Assembly (NCBI RefSeq): GCF_900111745.1
Contig: NZ_FOIJ01000001.1
Location: 124,001-188,000 of the forward strand
Length of the DNA: 64,000 bases
From: Stigmatella erecta
Lineage (GTDB): Bacteria; Myxococcota; Myxococcia; Myxococcales; Myxococcaceae
Direction: 5' to 3'
The notes beneath the pieces are model-generated. The model was given only the letters and a program-made list of their open reading frames with translations, made no database searches and was not told where the DNA came from. Numbering within the stretch: position 1 is the first letter of the stretch; every line of letters begins with the position of its first letter. Below, one piece after another: positions 11,190-20,306 of this stretch. The translations under genes and the position numbers were made by a program.

Positions 11190-11816
11190 ATGAACGGCCA
11201 CACCCAGAACGGAAAGCACGAGCAAGCCCCTGCCGGGGAGTCCACGCAACCCTCCCCCGAGGAGGCCTCGGCCGCCCCGGAGGAGGCTGTCCCGGGGCAG
11301 GAGCCCGCGGCGGCGGGCCCGGGCGACGCGGAGCGGCAGCGGCTGGAGACCGAGCTGGAGGCCACCCGGCGCCGCCTGGACGAGCTGGCGCGGGCGTACC
11401 AGACGCTCAACAAGGACCGCGAGGAGTTCAAGCAGCGGCTCACCCGCGAGCGCGAGCGGATGATCGACGTGGAGCGCGGCAACGTGGCCGTGACGGTGCT
11501 GGAGGCCATCGACGAGCTGGACCGGTGCCTGACCATGAGCGGCGCGGAGGCGAACTCCTCGCTGGGGCAGGGCGTGCGGATGATCCGCGACGGGCTGCTC
11601 GCCAAGGTGCAGGCCACGGGCATCGAGCGCATCCAGGTGGTGGGGCAGACGTATGATCCCAACACCGCGGAGGCCGCGGACATGGAAATCACCCCCCAGG
11701 CGGACCACGATCAGCGCGTGGTGGCGGAGATCCGGGCCGGGTACCGGCTCAAGGACCGCATCATCCGGCCGGCCCGGGTGAAGGTGGCCAAGTACGTTCC
11801 GCCCGCACAGGCTTGA
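11190..11816 (+). CDS. grpE: Nucleotide exchange factor GrpE
   Basis: GrpE releases ADP from DnaK and acts as a thermosensor of the Hsp70 cycle. The 208-residue protein has a disordered Pro/Glu/Ala-rich N-terminus (1-45), a long coiled coil (about 48-100, rich in Arg and Glu heptads) and the C-terminal beta domain, where TYDPNTAEA and the ending RIIRPARVKVAK correspond to the family signature. DnaK and DnaJ are not adjacent. HtrA follows 52 bases downstream on the same strand and could be read from the same promoter. Confidence 0.93.
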   Translation: MNGHTQNGKHEQAPAGESTQPSPEEASAAPEEAVPGQEPAAAGPGDAERQRLETELEATRRRLDELARAYQTLNKDREEFKQRLTRERERMIDVERGNVAVTVLEAIDELDRCLTMSGAEANSSLGQGVRMIRDGLLAKVQATGIERIQVVGQTYDPNTAEAADMEITPQADHDQRVVAEIRAGYRLKDRIIRPARVKVAKYVPPAQA

Positions 11817-11868
11817 CCGGCTGCCCAGAGGGAAATAGGCGGGAGGGGTGGCTGTTTCCCCTGCCGTC

Positions 11869-13287
11869 ATGTGCCCTCTCATGCGCCCTTCCTCGCTCAC
11901 CGCCTGGTGCCTGCTGTTCTCCCTGGCATTCATCACCGCTGCCCAGGCCGAAGGGGGGCTGAATCCCTGGCTTCAGGCCCGGGCGCGCGAGCACGCCGTG
12001 TGGATGGCGAAGCAGGAGCACCGCTCGGAGGCGGGCGCGCTGGCGCTCTGGCAGGAGCGGCCCGCGTCCCAGAGCCCGGACATTCCAGACTTCGTTCCCC
12101 CCTCGTCCCTGGCGCCGCTGATCCGCGCGGTGGAGGCGAGCGTGGTGCGCATCAGCACCCTGAACGCCACATCCCGTGCCGGGGGGGCGGGGCGCTCGGC
12201 GGGCTCCGGCTTCGTGCTCACGCCGGATGGCTTGGTGGTGACCAACAACCACGTCGTCGCCCGGGCCCAGAGCATCGACGTGGGGCTGGCGGATGGCCGT
12301 GAGTTTCCCGCCGAGGTGGTGGGCCGGGATGCCTCCACGGACGTGGCGCTCCTGCGGCTGCGGGGCGTCGGGGCCACGCCGCTGCCGGCGGTGTACCTGG
12401 GTGACTCCGATCGCCTGGAGGTGGGGGACTGGGTGGTGGCCATCGGCAACCCGTTCGGGTTGGACCACTCCGTGTCGCACGGGATGATCTCCGCGAAGGA
12501 GCGCGTGCTGGGCGTGGATGTGTTCGATGACTTCATCCAGACGGACGCGCTCATCAACCCCGGCAACTCCGGGGGGCCGCTGTTCAACATGCGCGGCGAG
12601 GTGGTGGGGGTGAACACCGCCATCATGAGCCAGGGGCAGGGCATTGGCTTCGCGGTGCCCATCAACCTGGTGAAGGACCTGCTGCCCAACCTGCGCGAGA
12701 ACGGCCGGCTGGAGCGGGGGTGGCTGGGGCTGAAAGTGGACGATGCGCACGCCGTGGTGAAGTACGTGTACCGCCGCAGCCCGGCGGCCGAGGCCGGCAT
12801 CCGCGCGGGAGACCAGGTGCTGGCCGTCAACGGCAAGGCCATCGATTCCTACCTCCAGTTGCTGCGCAAGGTGGCGCTGCTGGCGCCCGGAACGGAGACG
12901 AAGCTGACGCTGATGCGCGGCGGCACCCGGCAGGAGGTGGCGGTGAAGCTGGCCGCGCGCCCGGCGCCGGAGACCCTGCAAGCCCTGGAGGGCCCCGGCA
13001 ACATGGACGATCTGGGGCTGGTACTGAAGGACCTGTCCCCGGAGGTGGCCTCCTCCCTGGGCCACACCGCGTACTCGGGGGCCCTCGTCACCGGGGTGGT
13101 GCCGCGCAGCCCCGCGGCCCAGGCCGGCATCGTCGCCGGGGATGTCATCACCGAGGTGAACCGGCGGCGTGTGAAGGACGTGGCCGGCGTGCGCGCCACC
13201 CTGGCGATGGGCAACGGGGGCGGCACGAACGTGCTCATCCGGGTGCAACGCGGCGAGGTGCAGCAGTACCTGACGATGGTCCCCTGA
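11869..13287 (+). CDS. HtrA/Deg-family periplasmic serine protease with two PDZ domains
   Basis: Periplasmic protease and chaperone acting on misfolded envelope proteins. A signal peptide ends at AQA, near residue 27. The trypsin-like domain has the triad His128 (TNNHVV), Asp158 (STDVALL) and Ser234 (GNSGGPLF). Two PDZ domains follow (about 275-365 and 380-465), each with an xGI(R/V)AGD loop. Length (472) matches DegP/DegQ. ATG 11869 is preferred; ATG 11881 gives a tighter signal peptide, and GTG 11848 has GGGAGGGG immediately before it, so the start is not certain. Placement after grpE supports a stress role. Confidence 0.92.
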   Translation: MCPLMRPSSLTAWCLLFSLAFITAAQAEGGLNPWLQARAREHAVWMAKQEHRSEAGALALWQERPASQSPDIPDFVPPSSLAPLIRAVEASVVRISTLNATSRAGGAGRSAGSGFVLTPDGLVVTNNHVVARAQSIDVGLADGREFPAEVVGRDASTDVALLRLRGVGATPLPAVYLGDSDRLEVGDWVVAIGNPFGLDHSVSHGMISAKERVLGVDVFDDFIQTDALINPGNSGGPLFNMRGEVVGVNTAIMSQGQGIGFAVPINLVKDLLPNLRENGRLERGWLGLKVDDAHAVVKYVYRRSPAAEAGIRAGDQVLAVNGKAIDSYLQLLRKVALLAPGTETKLTLMRGGTRQEVAVKLAARPAPETLQALEGPGNMDDLGLVLKDLSPEVASSLGHTAYSGALVTGVVPRSPAAQAGIVAGDVITEVNRRRVKDVAGVRATLAMGNGGGTNVLIRVQRGEVQQYLTMVP

Positions 13288-13298
13288 GAGGGCCTGGC

Positions 13299-13934
13299 CT
13301 ACTTCTTCTTGGGGGCGTCCTTGCCCTCAAGCCACAGGCCCATCTGCTGGCCGGTGCGCCCCTCGGTGACGAGGATGGCTTCGATGCGCGCGGCCACCCC
13401 GAACGTCTTTCCCCCGCCGGGCTGGGTCAGGGTCCAGATGTCCAGGGGCGTGAAGATGACCTGGACCCGGACCCCCTGGGAGGAGAACAGCCGCGAGAAC
13501 ACGCCGCCGTTCCAGCCCTGGGGCGAGGTCCCCGTCATGGTGAGGGCCGGCAGGAGCGGGGTGCCCTCGGCGTCCGTCTTCTTGGGCGTGCCGTCGGTGA
13601 GGGCATAGCGGCCCCCGGAGAAGACCGGGGTGACGTGGACGGAGAAGTGGCCGGTGTTCGGCTGGTAGGCACCGGGGGCCACCATGGTGGCCACCTCCTC
13701 GGTGACGATCATGTACATGCGCTTGCCGCGGTAGTGCTTGCGGAAGGCGTCCGCCTTGGTGCGGCAGTCCGACGAGGCGAACAGGCTGCCGCACTCCCCG
13801 ATGTAGCGCTCGAGGAACGCCCCCAGCCCCCCCAGCGGCTCGGCGGTGTCCCTCAACCGGGCGAAGCGGGGGTCCACATCCGCGTGGGCGAACGCGGGCA
13901 AGAGCAGCACGAGGCACAGGAGGCGGCGGATCAC
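13299..13934 (-). CDS. Secreted protein of unknown function
   Basis: A 211-residue protein with a clear signal peptide (MIRRLLCLVLLLPAFAHA, cleavage near residue 18). The mature part has two cysteines close together (ECGSLF and SDCRTK) that could form a disulfide, and is otherwise a mixed alpha/beta sequence ending in a Lys-rich tail. I do not recognise the family. It converges on HtrA with an 11-base gap and starts about 180 bases from the PilZ gene, which is transcribed the other way. An envelope role is likely from the signal peptide and nothing more can be said. Confidence 0.75.
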   Translation of the reverse strand: MIRRLLCLVLLLPAFAHADVDPRFARLRDTAEPLGGLGAFLERYIGECGSLFASSDCRTKADAFRKHYRGKRMYMIVTEEVATMVAPGAYQPNTGHFSVHVTPVFSGGRYALTDGTPKKTDAEGTPLLPALTMTGTSPQGWNGGVFSRLFSSQGVRVQVIFTPLDIWTLTQPGGGKTFGVAARIEAILVTEGRTGQQMGLWLEGKDAPKKK

Positions 13935-14048
13935 GGCGCGGGCTTTCCAGGAAAGGGCAGGGGGACGGTCCTCCCATGATACCGGGCGCCGAGCGCCCCC
14001 GGGGACCTCGCGCGACAGGGTGCGTCAAGGTGTACCAGGGTGGAGATT

Positions 14049-14076
14049 TTGACTACATGGAACCACCATGTAGGTT
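14049..14076 (+). promoter_or_regulatory. Predicted promoter with embedded palindromic operator, upstream of PilZ gene
   Basis: TTGACT (14049-14054), a 16-base spacer and TAGGTT (14071-14076) form a plausible promoter. A perfect inverted repeat CTACATGG-N5-CCATGTAG (14053-14073) fills the spacer and overlaps the edges of both hexamers. A dimeric protein bound there would occlude RNA polymerase, so repression is the natural reading. The transcript would have a leader of about 30 bases before GTG 14112. Confidence 0.5.
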
Positions 14077-14111
14077 GAGCGCATCCAAACCCCTCTGGGA
14101 GGCACTCTCGC

Positions 14112-14459
14112 GTGGAAGAACGGCGCTCAAACCTTCGTTTCGACAAGGTCTTCACGGTGTACCTGAGCACCCGGGACGGGATGACGCGGGGCATTGGCCG
14201 CAACATCAGCGCCCGGGGCATGTTCGTGGAGACGCGCGAGCCGATGCCGCTGGGGGAGAAGCTGAAGGTCACCTTCGCGGGGGAGGACGGCACGGAGATG
14301 ACGTGCCTGTGCGAGGTGCGCTACCAGGTGGCGCTGGCCTACGGGCGCAAGGATGGGCGCGAGGGCAACAGCCGGGGCGTGGGGCTGCGCGTGGTGGCCT
14401 ACGAGACGCAGGATGACGCGCCGCTGCTGCTGGTGGACCGTGAGCGGGTGATGCACTGA
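14112..14459 (+). CDS. PilZ-domain protein (candidate cyclic-di-GMP receptor)
   Basis: A 115-residue single PilZ domain. PilZ proteins bind c-di-GMP through an RxxxR motif and a D/NxSxxG motif; here the N-terminal RRSNLRF supplies the first and NISARGMFVET the second. The rest, including CEVRYQV and GVGLRVV, fits the beta-barrel. The start is GTG 14112, with GGGAGG about ten bases upstream. No effector domain is fused, so it would act by binding a partner, possibly in motility or polysaccharide control. GDH downstream is on the opposite strand. Confidence 0.88.
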   Translation: MEERRSNLRFDKVFTVYLSTRDGMTRGIGRNISARGMFVETREPMPLGEKLKVTFAGEDGTEMTCLCEVRYQVALAYGRKDGREGNSRGVGLRVVAYETQDDAPLLLVDRERVMH

Positions 14460-14538
14460 CATGGCGAAGGGCACGGCCCCGTGTGGCGGACCGTGCCCCG
14501 GAAGTCTCCCCGCAGCCGCACCGGGCGGCGGGGCGGGC

Positions 14539-16089
14539 CTACTGCGAGAAGCCCTCGAGGAGGTAGTGGGCCTCGATGCGCTTGAGCGCGAGAATCATGG
14601 CGGCGCAGCGCGGGTCCACCGTCTTACCGATGCAGTACGCGCGGCTGTCGTGCATCTCGGTCTTGCGCGGCTGGTTGCGGGAGATGTCGCGGATGATGCG
14701 GTAGTTGCGCTTCATGGCGCGCTCGAGGCGCTGATCCACCTCGGCCTCGCTCCAGCGCTCCATGCGCTTGTTCTGGATCCACTCGTAGTAGCTCACCGTC
14801 ACGCCGCCGGCGTTGGCGATGATGTCCGGGATGAGATCGATGCCGCGCTTGAGCAGCACGCGGTCGGCCTCGGGGGTGGTGGGGCCGTTGGCGCCCTCGG
14901 CGATGAGCTTGACCTTGAGCCGCTCGGCCACATCCGCGGTGATCTCCCCGCCGAGCGCGGCCGGAAAGAGGATGTCCGCCTGGATGTCCCACAGGTCCTT
15001 CTTCTCGATGCGCTGGGCGCCGGGGAAGCCCAGGACGCTGCGCTTGAGGTTCTTCGGGTCCTGCACGTAGGCGGTGAGCGCGGCCACGTCGATGCCATCC
15101 CCGTTGAAGATGGTGCCGTCGGCGTCGTTCACCGCCAGGAGGCGGGCGCCCATGTTGGAGAGGATGGCGGCGCCGTGGCTGCCCACGTTGCCGAAGCCCT
15201 GGAGGAGGAAGGTCTTCCCCTTCACGGACTCGCCGCGGTCGGCGTAGTAGTCCTCGACGCAGAAGGCGACCCCCTGGCCGGTGGCCTTGGCGCGGCCCTC
15301 GGAGCCGCCGATGCGCACATCCTTGCCGGTGACGATGCCGCGCAGGTGGTGGCGCTCGCGCTCACCGTCCGAGTACTGCCGGTACATGAGCGCCATGATC
15401 TCCCCGTTGGTGCCCACGTCCGGGGCGGGGATGTCGATGTTGGGCCCGATGAGGTTCTTGAGCTTGTACATGAAGCGCAGGGTGATGTTCTCCAGCTCCT
15501 CCTTGCCGTACTGGCGCGGATCGATCTGGATGCCACCCTTGCCGCCGCCGAAGGGCACCTCGGAGATGGCCGTCTTCCACGTCATCTCCGCGGCCAGGGC
15601 CTTGAACAGGTCCAGCGACACCTCGCGGTGGTAGCGGATGCCTCCTTTATAGGGGCCGCGGGCCTGGTTGTGCTGGACGCGGTAGGCCTTGAAGCGCTGG
15701 GACTCGCCGGGCACCAGCTGGTACACGCCGCCATCGGGCAGCCGCAGGTGGCCCCGGCGGATGGCCACGTCCGAGCCCAGGAGGGCGCGCCCGTTGAGGA
15801 TGATCTTCCCGTCGGCCAGGAGCTCCAGGCCCTCGGGGTTGCGCACCTGGGTGACGGACAGGTCCGAGAAGGCCTTGCTGTCCTGGGCGGACAGGGGGAC
15901 GAGGCGGTCCTTCAGCTTGGTGGTGACGTAGAAGATGTGCTCGTAGTCGGGCTCCTCGAGCTCCAACCGGACGCGCTTGTCGAGGCCGATGAGGTCGGCG
16001 GCGCGGTCGAAAATCTCCATCGCCTCCGTGTAAACGGTGCGCTTGGGGGAACGGGCCGGGGCGCGCATGAAGTTCTCTTCGCTGGCCAT
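14539..16089 (-). CDS. Glu/Leu/Phe/Val dehydrogenase (glutamate dehydrogenase)
   Basis: Oxidatively deaminates glutamate (or makes it from 2-oxoglutarate and ammonia) with NAD(P). The 516-residue protein contains the substrate site PYKGGIRYH, the catalytic region FGGGKGGI, PAPDVGTNGE and the Rossmann motif GFGNVGSHG. It is some 90 residues longer than the common 420-residue form; the extra sequence is N-terminal, before about residue 130, and includes a stretch on NGRALLGSDVAIRRGHL that is not part of the core fold. ATG 16089 has AAGGAG upstream. The coenzyme preference cannot be read safely. Confidence 0.9.
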   Translation of the reverse strand: MASEENFMRAPARSPKRTVYTEAMEIFDRAADLIGLDKRVRLELEEPDYEHIFYVTTKLKDRLVPLSAQDSKAFSDLSVTQVRNPEGLELLADGKIILNGRALLGSDVAIRRGHLRLPDGGVYQLVPGESQRFKAYRVQHNQARGPYKGGIRYHREVSLDLFKALAAEMTWKTAISEVPFGGGKGGIQIDPRQYGKEELENITLRFMYKLKNLIGPNIDIPAPDVGTNGEIMALMYRQYSDGERERHHLRGIVTGKDVRIGGSEGRAKATGQGVAFCVEDYYADRGESVKGKTFLLQGFGNVGSHGAAILSNMGARLLAVNDADGTIFNGDGIDVAALTAYVQDPKNLKRSVLGFPGAQRIEKKDLWDIQADILFPAALGGEITADVAERLKVKLIAEGANGPTTPEADRVLLKRGIDLIPDIIANAGGVTVSYYEWIQNKRMERWSEAEVDQRLERAMKRNYRIIRDISRNQPRKTEMHDSRAYCIGKTVDPRCAAMILALKRIEAHYLLEGFSQ

Positions 16090-16281
16090 GGGAATGTGCT
16101 CCTTGCGTGAGGGCGAAGCGGGCTGCTGGGGGCGGTTATGAGCACAGGCGCACGGGGGAATCAATCGCCCCCATAACGATTTCATGCCAAAAACACGTGA
16201 AATGTCGGGCACTTAGGCAACGCGCCGTGTCACGAACAGGAAGAGATAAGGGGGCGGGCAAGCGCGCGCGATCAAAAGCGG

Positions 16282-16310
16282 TTGCCCTGTGGAAAAGTGC
16301 GTGGTATCTG
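16282..16310 (+). promoter_or_regulatory. Predicted promoter of tRNA-Thr
   Basis: TTGCCC (16282-16287), a 17-base spacer and TATCTG (16305-16310), 14 bases before the first tRNA base. Confidence 0.55.
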
Positions 16311-16324
16311 CCCCGCCACGCCGC

Positions 16325-16400
<76 letters not shown>

Positions 16401-16416
16401 GAGAATCAAAGCTTCG

Positions 16417-16452
16417 AGGGCCGGTTGCGAAAGCAGCCGGCCCTTTTTCTTT
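16417..16452 (+). terminator. Intrinsic terminator of the tRNA-Thr gene
   Basis: A 12-base-pair stem with one G-U pair (arms 16417-16428 and 16433-16444), a GAAA tetraloop and a T-rich tail TTTTTCTTT. A textbook rho-independent terminator. Confidence 0.92.
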
Positions 16453-16528
16453 GGCGCCGCTGGGGGTCCAACCGCACACCGCCATGGGCCGTGTTTCAAA
16501 CCTTGTTTTTGCGCCGCGCTGTGCCGCC

Positions 16529-16795
16529 TCAGTTGACGGTGAGGCCCACCACGAGCCCGAGCCCGTAGGCCATGGGCACGCTCCAGGTCAGAACATCCGC
16601 CCACTGGGACGAAGGGGCCCTCTGCCGCCAGGCGCGAAGCAGGAGCCATCCCCCGATCGGAGCAAAGAACATGCTGAGCGGGCTGATCGCCGCTTGCCAT
16701 GACGTCATGCCTCGGAGCAGCGGGGGCATGGCGAGGCCCCAGCAGAAGCACGGCGTCAGGACAGCGTAGAGAAAGGCGCGCAGGAGCAGGGACAT
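16529..16795 (-). CDS. Small integral membrane protein, unknown
   Basis: An 88-residue very hydrophobic protein with about three transmembrane segments (roughly residues 4-22, 33-54 and 68-86) separated by short loops, one carrying the basic RAWRQRA. No signal peptide or catalytic motif is visible and I do not recognise the family. The ATG at 16795 has AGGAG-like sequence (CTCCTGC on the + strand) a few bases upstream. It is transcribed toward the tRNA terminator and divergently from the pirin gene. Moderately sure it is real, because the hydrophobic pattern is regular and the frame fills the gap. Confidence 0.55.
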   Translation of the reverse strand: MSLLLRAFLYAVLTPCFCWGLAMPPLLRGMTSWQAAISPLSMFFAPIGGWLLLRAWRQRAPSSQWADVLTWSVPMAYGLGLVVGLTVN

Positions 16796-16927
16796 GCCTC
16801 CCGCAGTGTACTGGGTTTGGGAACGGGTGCGCCTTCTGTCCCATCCCTGCAACAATCCATCCCGTTTCCACGTCTGGTCCGCACCGCTCCTCGCCCTCAC
16901 TATGGATGGTGAAGGAGACACAACGTC

Positions 16928-17623
16928 ATGCTGACCCTCAGGAACTCGGAAGCGCGCGGCCATGCGAACCACGGCTGGTTGGACTCTCACCACACCTTCT
17001 CGTTCGCGGACTATTACGATCCCTCTTTCATGGGCTTCCGCGCCCTGCGCGTCATCAACGAGGACCGGGTGGCGGGGCAGAGCGGCTTCGGGGCGCACTC
17101 CCACCGGGACATGGAGATCATCACCTACGTGCTCTCTGGACAGCTCGAGCACCGCGACAGCCTGGGCTCGGCCGGGATGCTGCGCGCGGGCGAGATGCAG
17201 CGGATGACCGCAGGCACGGGCGTGCTGCACAGCGAGATGAACAGCGGGGACGAGGAGGTGCACTTCCTGCAGATCTGGGTCCTCCCCGGCCAGAAGGGGC
17301 TGAAGCCCGGCTATGAGCAGAAGTTCTTCCCTCGCGAGGAGCGCCAGGGCGGCTTCCGGCTCGTGGTATCCCCCGAAGGCCAGGACGGCTCGCTGAAGGT
17401 GAACCAGGATCTGCGGCTGTACAGCACGCTCCTGGGCCCGGGCGAGAAGGCCGGGCACACGCTGGCCCCCGGGCGGCACGCCTGGGTGCAGGTGGCGCGC
17501 GGCACGGGGACGCTCAATGGGGTGGCCGTGAAGGCGGGAGACGGCGTGGCCGTGTCCAATGAATCGAAGCTGGAACTCCTGGCGTCCGCGCCGATGGAGG
17601 CCCTGCTCTTCGATCTGGCGTGA
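16928..17623 (+). CDS. Pirin family protein (YhhW-like bicupin)
   Basis: A 231-residue bicupin. The N-terminal cupin holds the metal ligands His57 and His59 (GAHSHRDME), His101 and Glu103 (LHSEMNSG), all conserved. E. coli YhhW of this family shows quercetin 2,3-dioxygenase activity in vitro; the natural substrate is unknown. The opening LTLRNSEARGHANHGWLDS and the HHTFSFADYYDP segment are diagnostic of the family. GAAGGAGA precedes the ATG by about seven bases. It is probably monocistronic or read through into the gene at 17676. Confidence 0.9.
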   Translation: MLTLRNSEARGHANHGWLDSHHTFSFADYYDPSFMGFRALRVINEDRVAGQSGFGAHSHRDMEIITYVLSGQLEHRDSLGSAGMLRAGEMQRMTAGTGVLHSEMNSGDEEVHFLQIWVLPGQKGLKPGYEQKFFPREERQGGFRLVVSPEGQDGSLKVNQDLRLYSTLLGPGEKAGHTLAPGRHAWVQVARGTGTLNGVAVKAGDGVAVSNESKLELLASAPMEALLFDLA

Positions 17624-17675
17624 CCTGCCGGGGATAGGCCTGAAAGGCATCGGCCCGCAAGGTAGGGTGGGGGCC

Positions 17676-18482
17676 ATGCACCTCGTCGCTTGTGTGCGGA
17701 TGCCGAAGGAGCTGGAGGCCGCCGCCAGCGCGCTGGGCGGTGCGCTGGGCTTGACCCTGGCGGAGGCCCGCCTCCGTCTGGCCCCCGAGCCGCCGTCGAT
17801 CCTCGCCCGCCTCGCGCCCGAGGCGGCCTCCCAGCTCGTGGCCCAGCTGCGCCAGGCGGGGCTGGCCGCGCTCGTGGTGGAGGGAGGGGAGCCCGCCCAG
17901 GGCCAGCGTCTCGTGGCGCGCACCGCCACCCTGGGGCCCACGGGCGCCGTCTTTCAGTCCCGCGCGGGGGCGCAGCTCCCGCTGGCGTGGGCCGAGGTCT
18001 CGGCGCTCTTCCGGGGCGCGAGCACGGTCCGCTCCGAGAGCGCGGTCCTCCAGCAGAAGGCGAAGTTCTCCCTCTCGACGGCCATCGCCACCCAGGGCTT
18101 GAAGATGTCCCGCAAGGAGGAGAGCACCGTGCGCTCCCAGCAAGAGGAGACCGAGCAGGTCCTCCTCCTGTACGGCCGGGGCGGGCAGCGGGTGGTGTTG
18201 CGCGAGCGCGAGCTCGACTTCGCGTTCCTGGGGGCCGCGATGCAGCCCACGCGCATCGCCAACATGGGCGCCGTGGCGCGGCTGTTCAAGGACAAGGCCC
18301 CCGGGGCCTTCTATGACGAGCGGCTGCTGCGGCTCGGGCGGCGGCCCCTTCCCGCGTTCGTGGGCGGGGAGACGCACGTGCAGCTGGGCAAGACATCGCA
18401 GACGCGCCTGGACACCGCGGAGGGGCTGGAAGTGCTCGGCCTGGCCCTGTGGCGCGCGGTGGAGGAGAAGCTCTTGCCGTGA
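17676..18482 (+). CDS. Unknown protein with ribosomal L7/L12 C-terminal-like start
   Basis: A 268-residue soluble protein. Residues 25-70 (LGLTLAEARLRL, then a helix, LRQAGLAALVVEG) follow the alternating helix/strand pattern of the L7/L12 C-terminal domain, where GLKEAKxLV is followed by KLEAAGAxVEV. The middle has a long polar helix with MSRKEESTVRSQQEETEQ, and the C-terminal half (about 165-265) is a mixed domain I cannot place. There is no signal peptide or membrane helix. It ends 16 bases before the convergent sigma-54 activator. Function unknown; the L7/L12 resemblance is my reading only. Confidence 0.65.
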   Translation: MHLVACVRMPKELEAAASALGGALGLTLAEARLRLAPEPPSILARLAPEAASQLVAQLRQAGLAALVVEGGEPAQGQRLVARTATLGPTGAVFQSRAGAQLPLAWAEVSALFRGASTVRSESAVLQQKAKFSLSTAIATQGLKMSRKEESTVRSQQEETEQVLLLYGRGGQRVVLRERELDFAFLGAAMQPTRIANMGAVARLFKDKAPGAFYDERLLRLGRRPLPAFVGGETHVQLGKTSQTRLDTAEGLEVLGLALWRAVEEKLLP

Positions 18483-18497
18483 GGGGCTCCCGGCGGC

Positions 18498-20306
18498 TCA
18501 GCCCGGCTCTTCGTCGGGGAGCAGCCCGCTGAACGGCGAGCTGCTTCCCGTCAGCTCCTTGTACAGGGCCTCCACCTTCTCCAGCTCCCGCTTGAGCACC
18601 TTGTGGTGGTTGCGGTTCTTCAGGAGGTTCTCGCGCCCCAGCAGCCGGAAGGCCTCCTCCCGGCCCAGCTCCTGGACCGCCTGGCCCAGCACCACGCCCG
18701 TGAGGGCCTCGGTCAGCCCCAGATCCAGCGGGGTGCCGCGGCGCTTGGCCTCCGCGATGAAGGCCGCGGCCACCTCGCGCATCGCCTCCGTCAGGGACAG
18801 GGGCTCTCCGCGGGGGACCACCGTCTCGCCCGTGGCCTCCTCGTATTCGAGTGCCCGGGAGATGTGGCCCTCCTTGAGCACCAGCTCCGGCGAGGCCCCG
18901 TACTCCACCATCGCCAGCGTGTAGGCCCGGCGGATGATGTTGTCGAGCTGCCGCAGGTTCCCGGGCCAGGAGCGGTTGCTCAGCCGCTGTTCCGCCTCTG
19001 GCGACAGCCGCGCCTGTCCGGTGGGGAACTGCTCCCGGTGCCGGCGGTTCACCATGTACTCCGCCCACTTCGGAATCTCGTCCCGGCGCTCGTCCAGCGG
19101 CGGCACCCGCAGCGGCAGCACGTTGATGCGGTAGTAGAGGTCCTCGCGGAAGCGCCCCGCGCGCACCGCCTCGCGCAGGTCCACGTTCGTGCCGATGACG
19201 AAGCGCACGTCCGCCGAGCGGTCTCCCGTCCCATCGCCCAGCACCCGGTAGGTCCGCTCCTCCAGCACCCGGAGCAGGCCCGCCTGGGCCTTCATCGACA
19301 GCTTGTCGATTTCATCGATGAAGAGCGTGCCGCCCTCCGCCCGGCCCAGGCTCCCCACGCTGTCGCGCACCGCGCCGGTGAAGGCCCCGCGCTTCCACCC
19401 GAAGAGCTCCGCCATCTGGAGATCCTCGGGCACGGAGATGAGGTCCAGCACCTCGAAGGGGCCCGAGTGGCGGTTCGAGCGCGCATGGCACCAGCGGGCC
19501 AGCCGCGACTTGCCCGCGCCGGTGGCCCCGCTGATGAGGATGCTCTCCTCCTGCTGGGAGAAGACGCCGAGGATGGGCAGCAGGTTGGCCATCGACGTGC
19601 CGATGACCGGCATGAACTCGTCCACTTCCGCCTGGGGGGCGGGAGGGAAGGGAAGACCTGTCAGGTAGGGCGCGGCGATCTCCGCCACCAATTGCAGCCG
19701 ATCCACACAGTCCTGCCAGACGAAGTCCTGGCCCATCGCGGGCGGGCAGTCGGCCTCCAGGGAAATCATCCCGCCGATGCCCGAGCCCGGCGTGCGCAGG
19801 GGGATGACGCACACGTGCGAGGCCTGCCGGCTCAGGAAGCTCTGCCGGCTCTCCTGGCTCCCAAAGCCTCCCGGCAACAGCTCCTCCAGGCGCTCCGTGT
19901 CCTGGGGGGAGTAGGGCCGCAGGGTGCCCAGGATGGCATCGATGAAGACGGGGCAGTTGTGCTGCACCACCGAGTGCCACGCGGTGGCCGACACCAGGCT
20001 GGGGGCCTCCATCGCACCTCCGGCCGATTTCACCGTGGTGGCCCCCTGTTCCAGGATGGCCAGGCGCAGGTATCCTCCCGAGCGCCGCAGGTGCACCATG
20101 CCTCGGAGCACTTTGCCGTGGTTCTTGTACCGGCTGGTGGCGATCTCCTCCTCTGTGAGGCGCATCAAGCTGCTCAACGTCCGTGCCGCCGCATCCTCGA
20201 AGTCTCCCGCCTTTGAGAGCGCCACCACCAACGAGGATAAATCCTCTTGCATGCCGTCATCCAAACCCAGGGAATCCCGGGCGTCCTGTTCTCTGCCTTT
20301 TTTCAT
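18498..20306 (-). CDS. Sigma-54-dependent transcriptional activator (AAA+)
   Basis: An enhancer-binding protein that opens sigma-54 promoters with ATP. The 602-residue protein has an N-terminal sensory region (about 1-220, GAF-like, with no phospho-acceptor receiver), the AAA+ domain with Walker A GATGAGKS (about 263-270), the sigma-54 contact loop GAFTGA, Walker B GGTLFIDEID, and an R-finger region FREDLYYRINVLPLRVPPL. The C-terminus (540-600) has a weak helix-turn-helix in place of a clear Fis domain. ATG 20306 is the chosen start; ATG 20252 is possible, as neither has a good ribosome-binding site. It is divergent from the lipid operon at 20445, its most likely target. Confidence 0.9.
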   Translation of the reverse strand: MKKGREQDARDSLGLDDGMQEDLSSLVVALSKAGDFEDAAARTLSSLMRLTEEEIATSRYKNHGKVLRGMVHLRRSGGYLRLAILEQGATTVKSAGGAMEAPSLVSATAWHSVVQHNCPVFIDAILGTLRPYSPQDTERLEELLPGGFGSQESRQSFLSRQASHVCVIPLRTPGSGIGGMISLEADCPPAMGQDFVWQDCVDRLQLVAEIAAPYLTGLPFPPAPQAEVDEFMPVIGTSMANLLPILGVFSQQEESILISGATGAGKSRLARWCHARSNRHSGPFEVLDLISVPEDLQMAELFGWKRGAFTGAVRDSVGSLGRAEGGTLFIDEIDKLSMKAQAGLLRVLEERTYRVLGDGTGDRSADVRFVIGTNVDLREAVRAGRFREDLYYRINVLPLRVPPLDERRDEIPKWAEYMVNRRHREQFPTGQARLSPEAEQRLSNRSWPGNLRQLDNIIRRAYTLAMVEYGASPELVLKEGHISRALEYEEATGETVVPRGEPLSLTEAMREVAAAFIAEAKRRGTPLDLGLTEALTGVVLGQAVQELGREEAFRLLGRENLLKNRNHHKVLKRELEKVEALYKELTGSSSPFSGLLPDEEPG

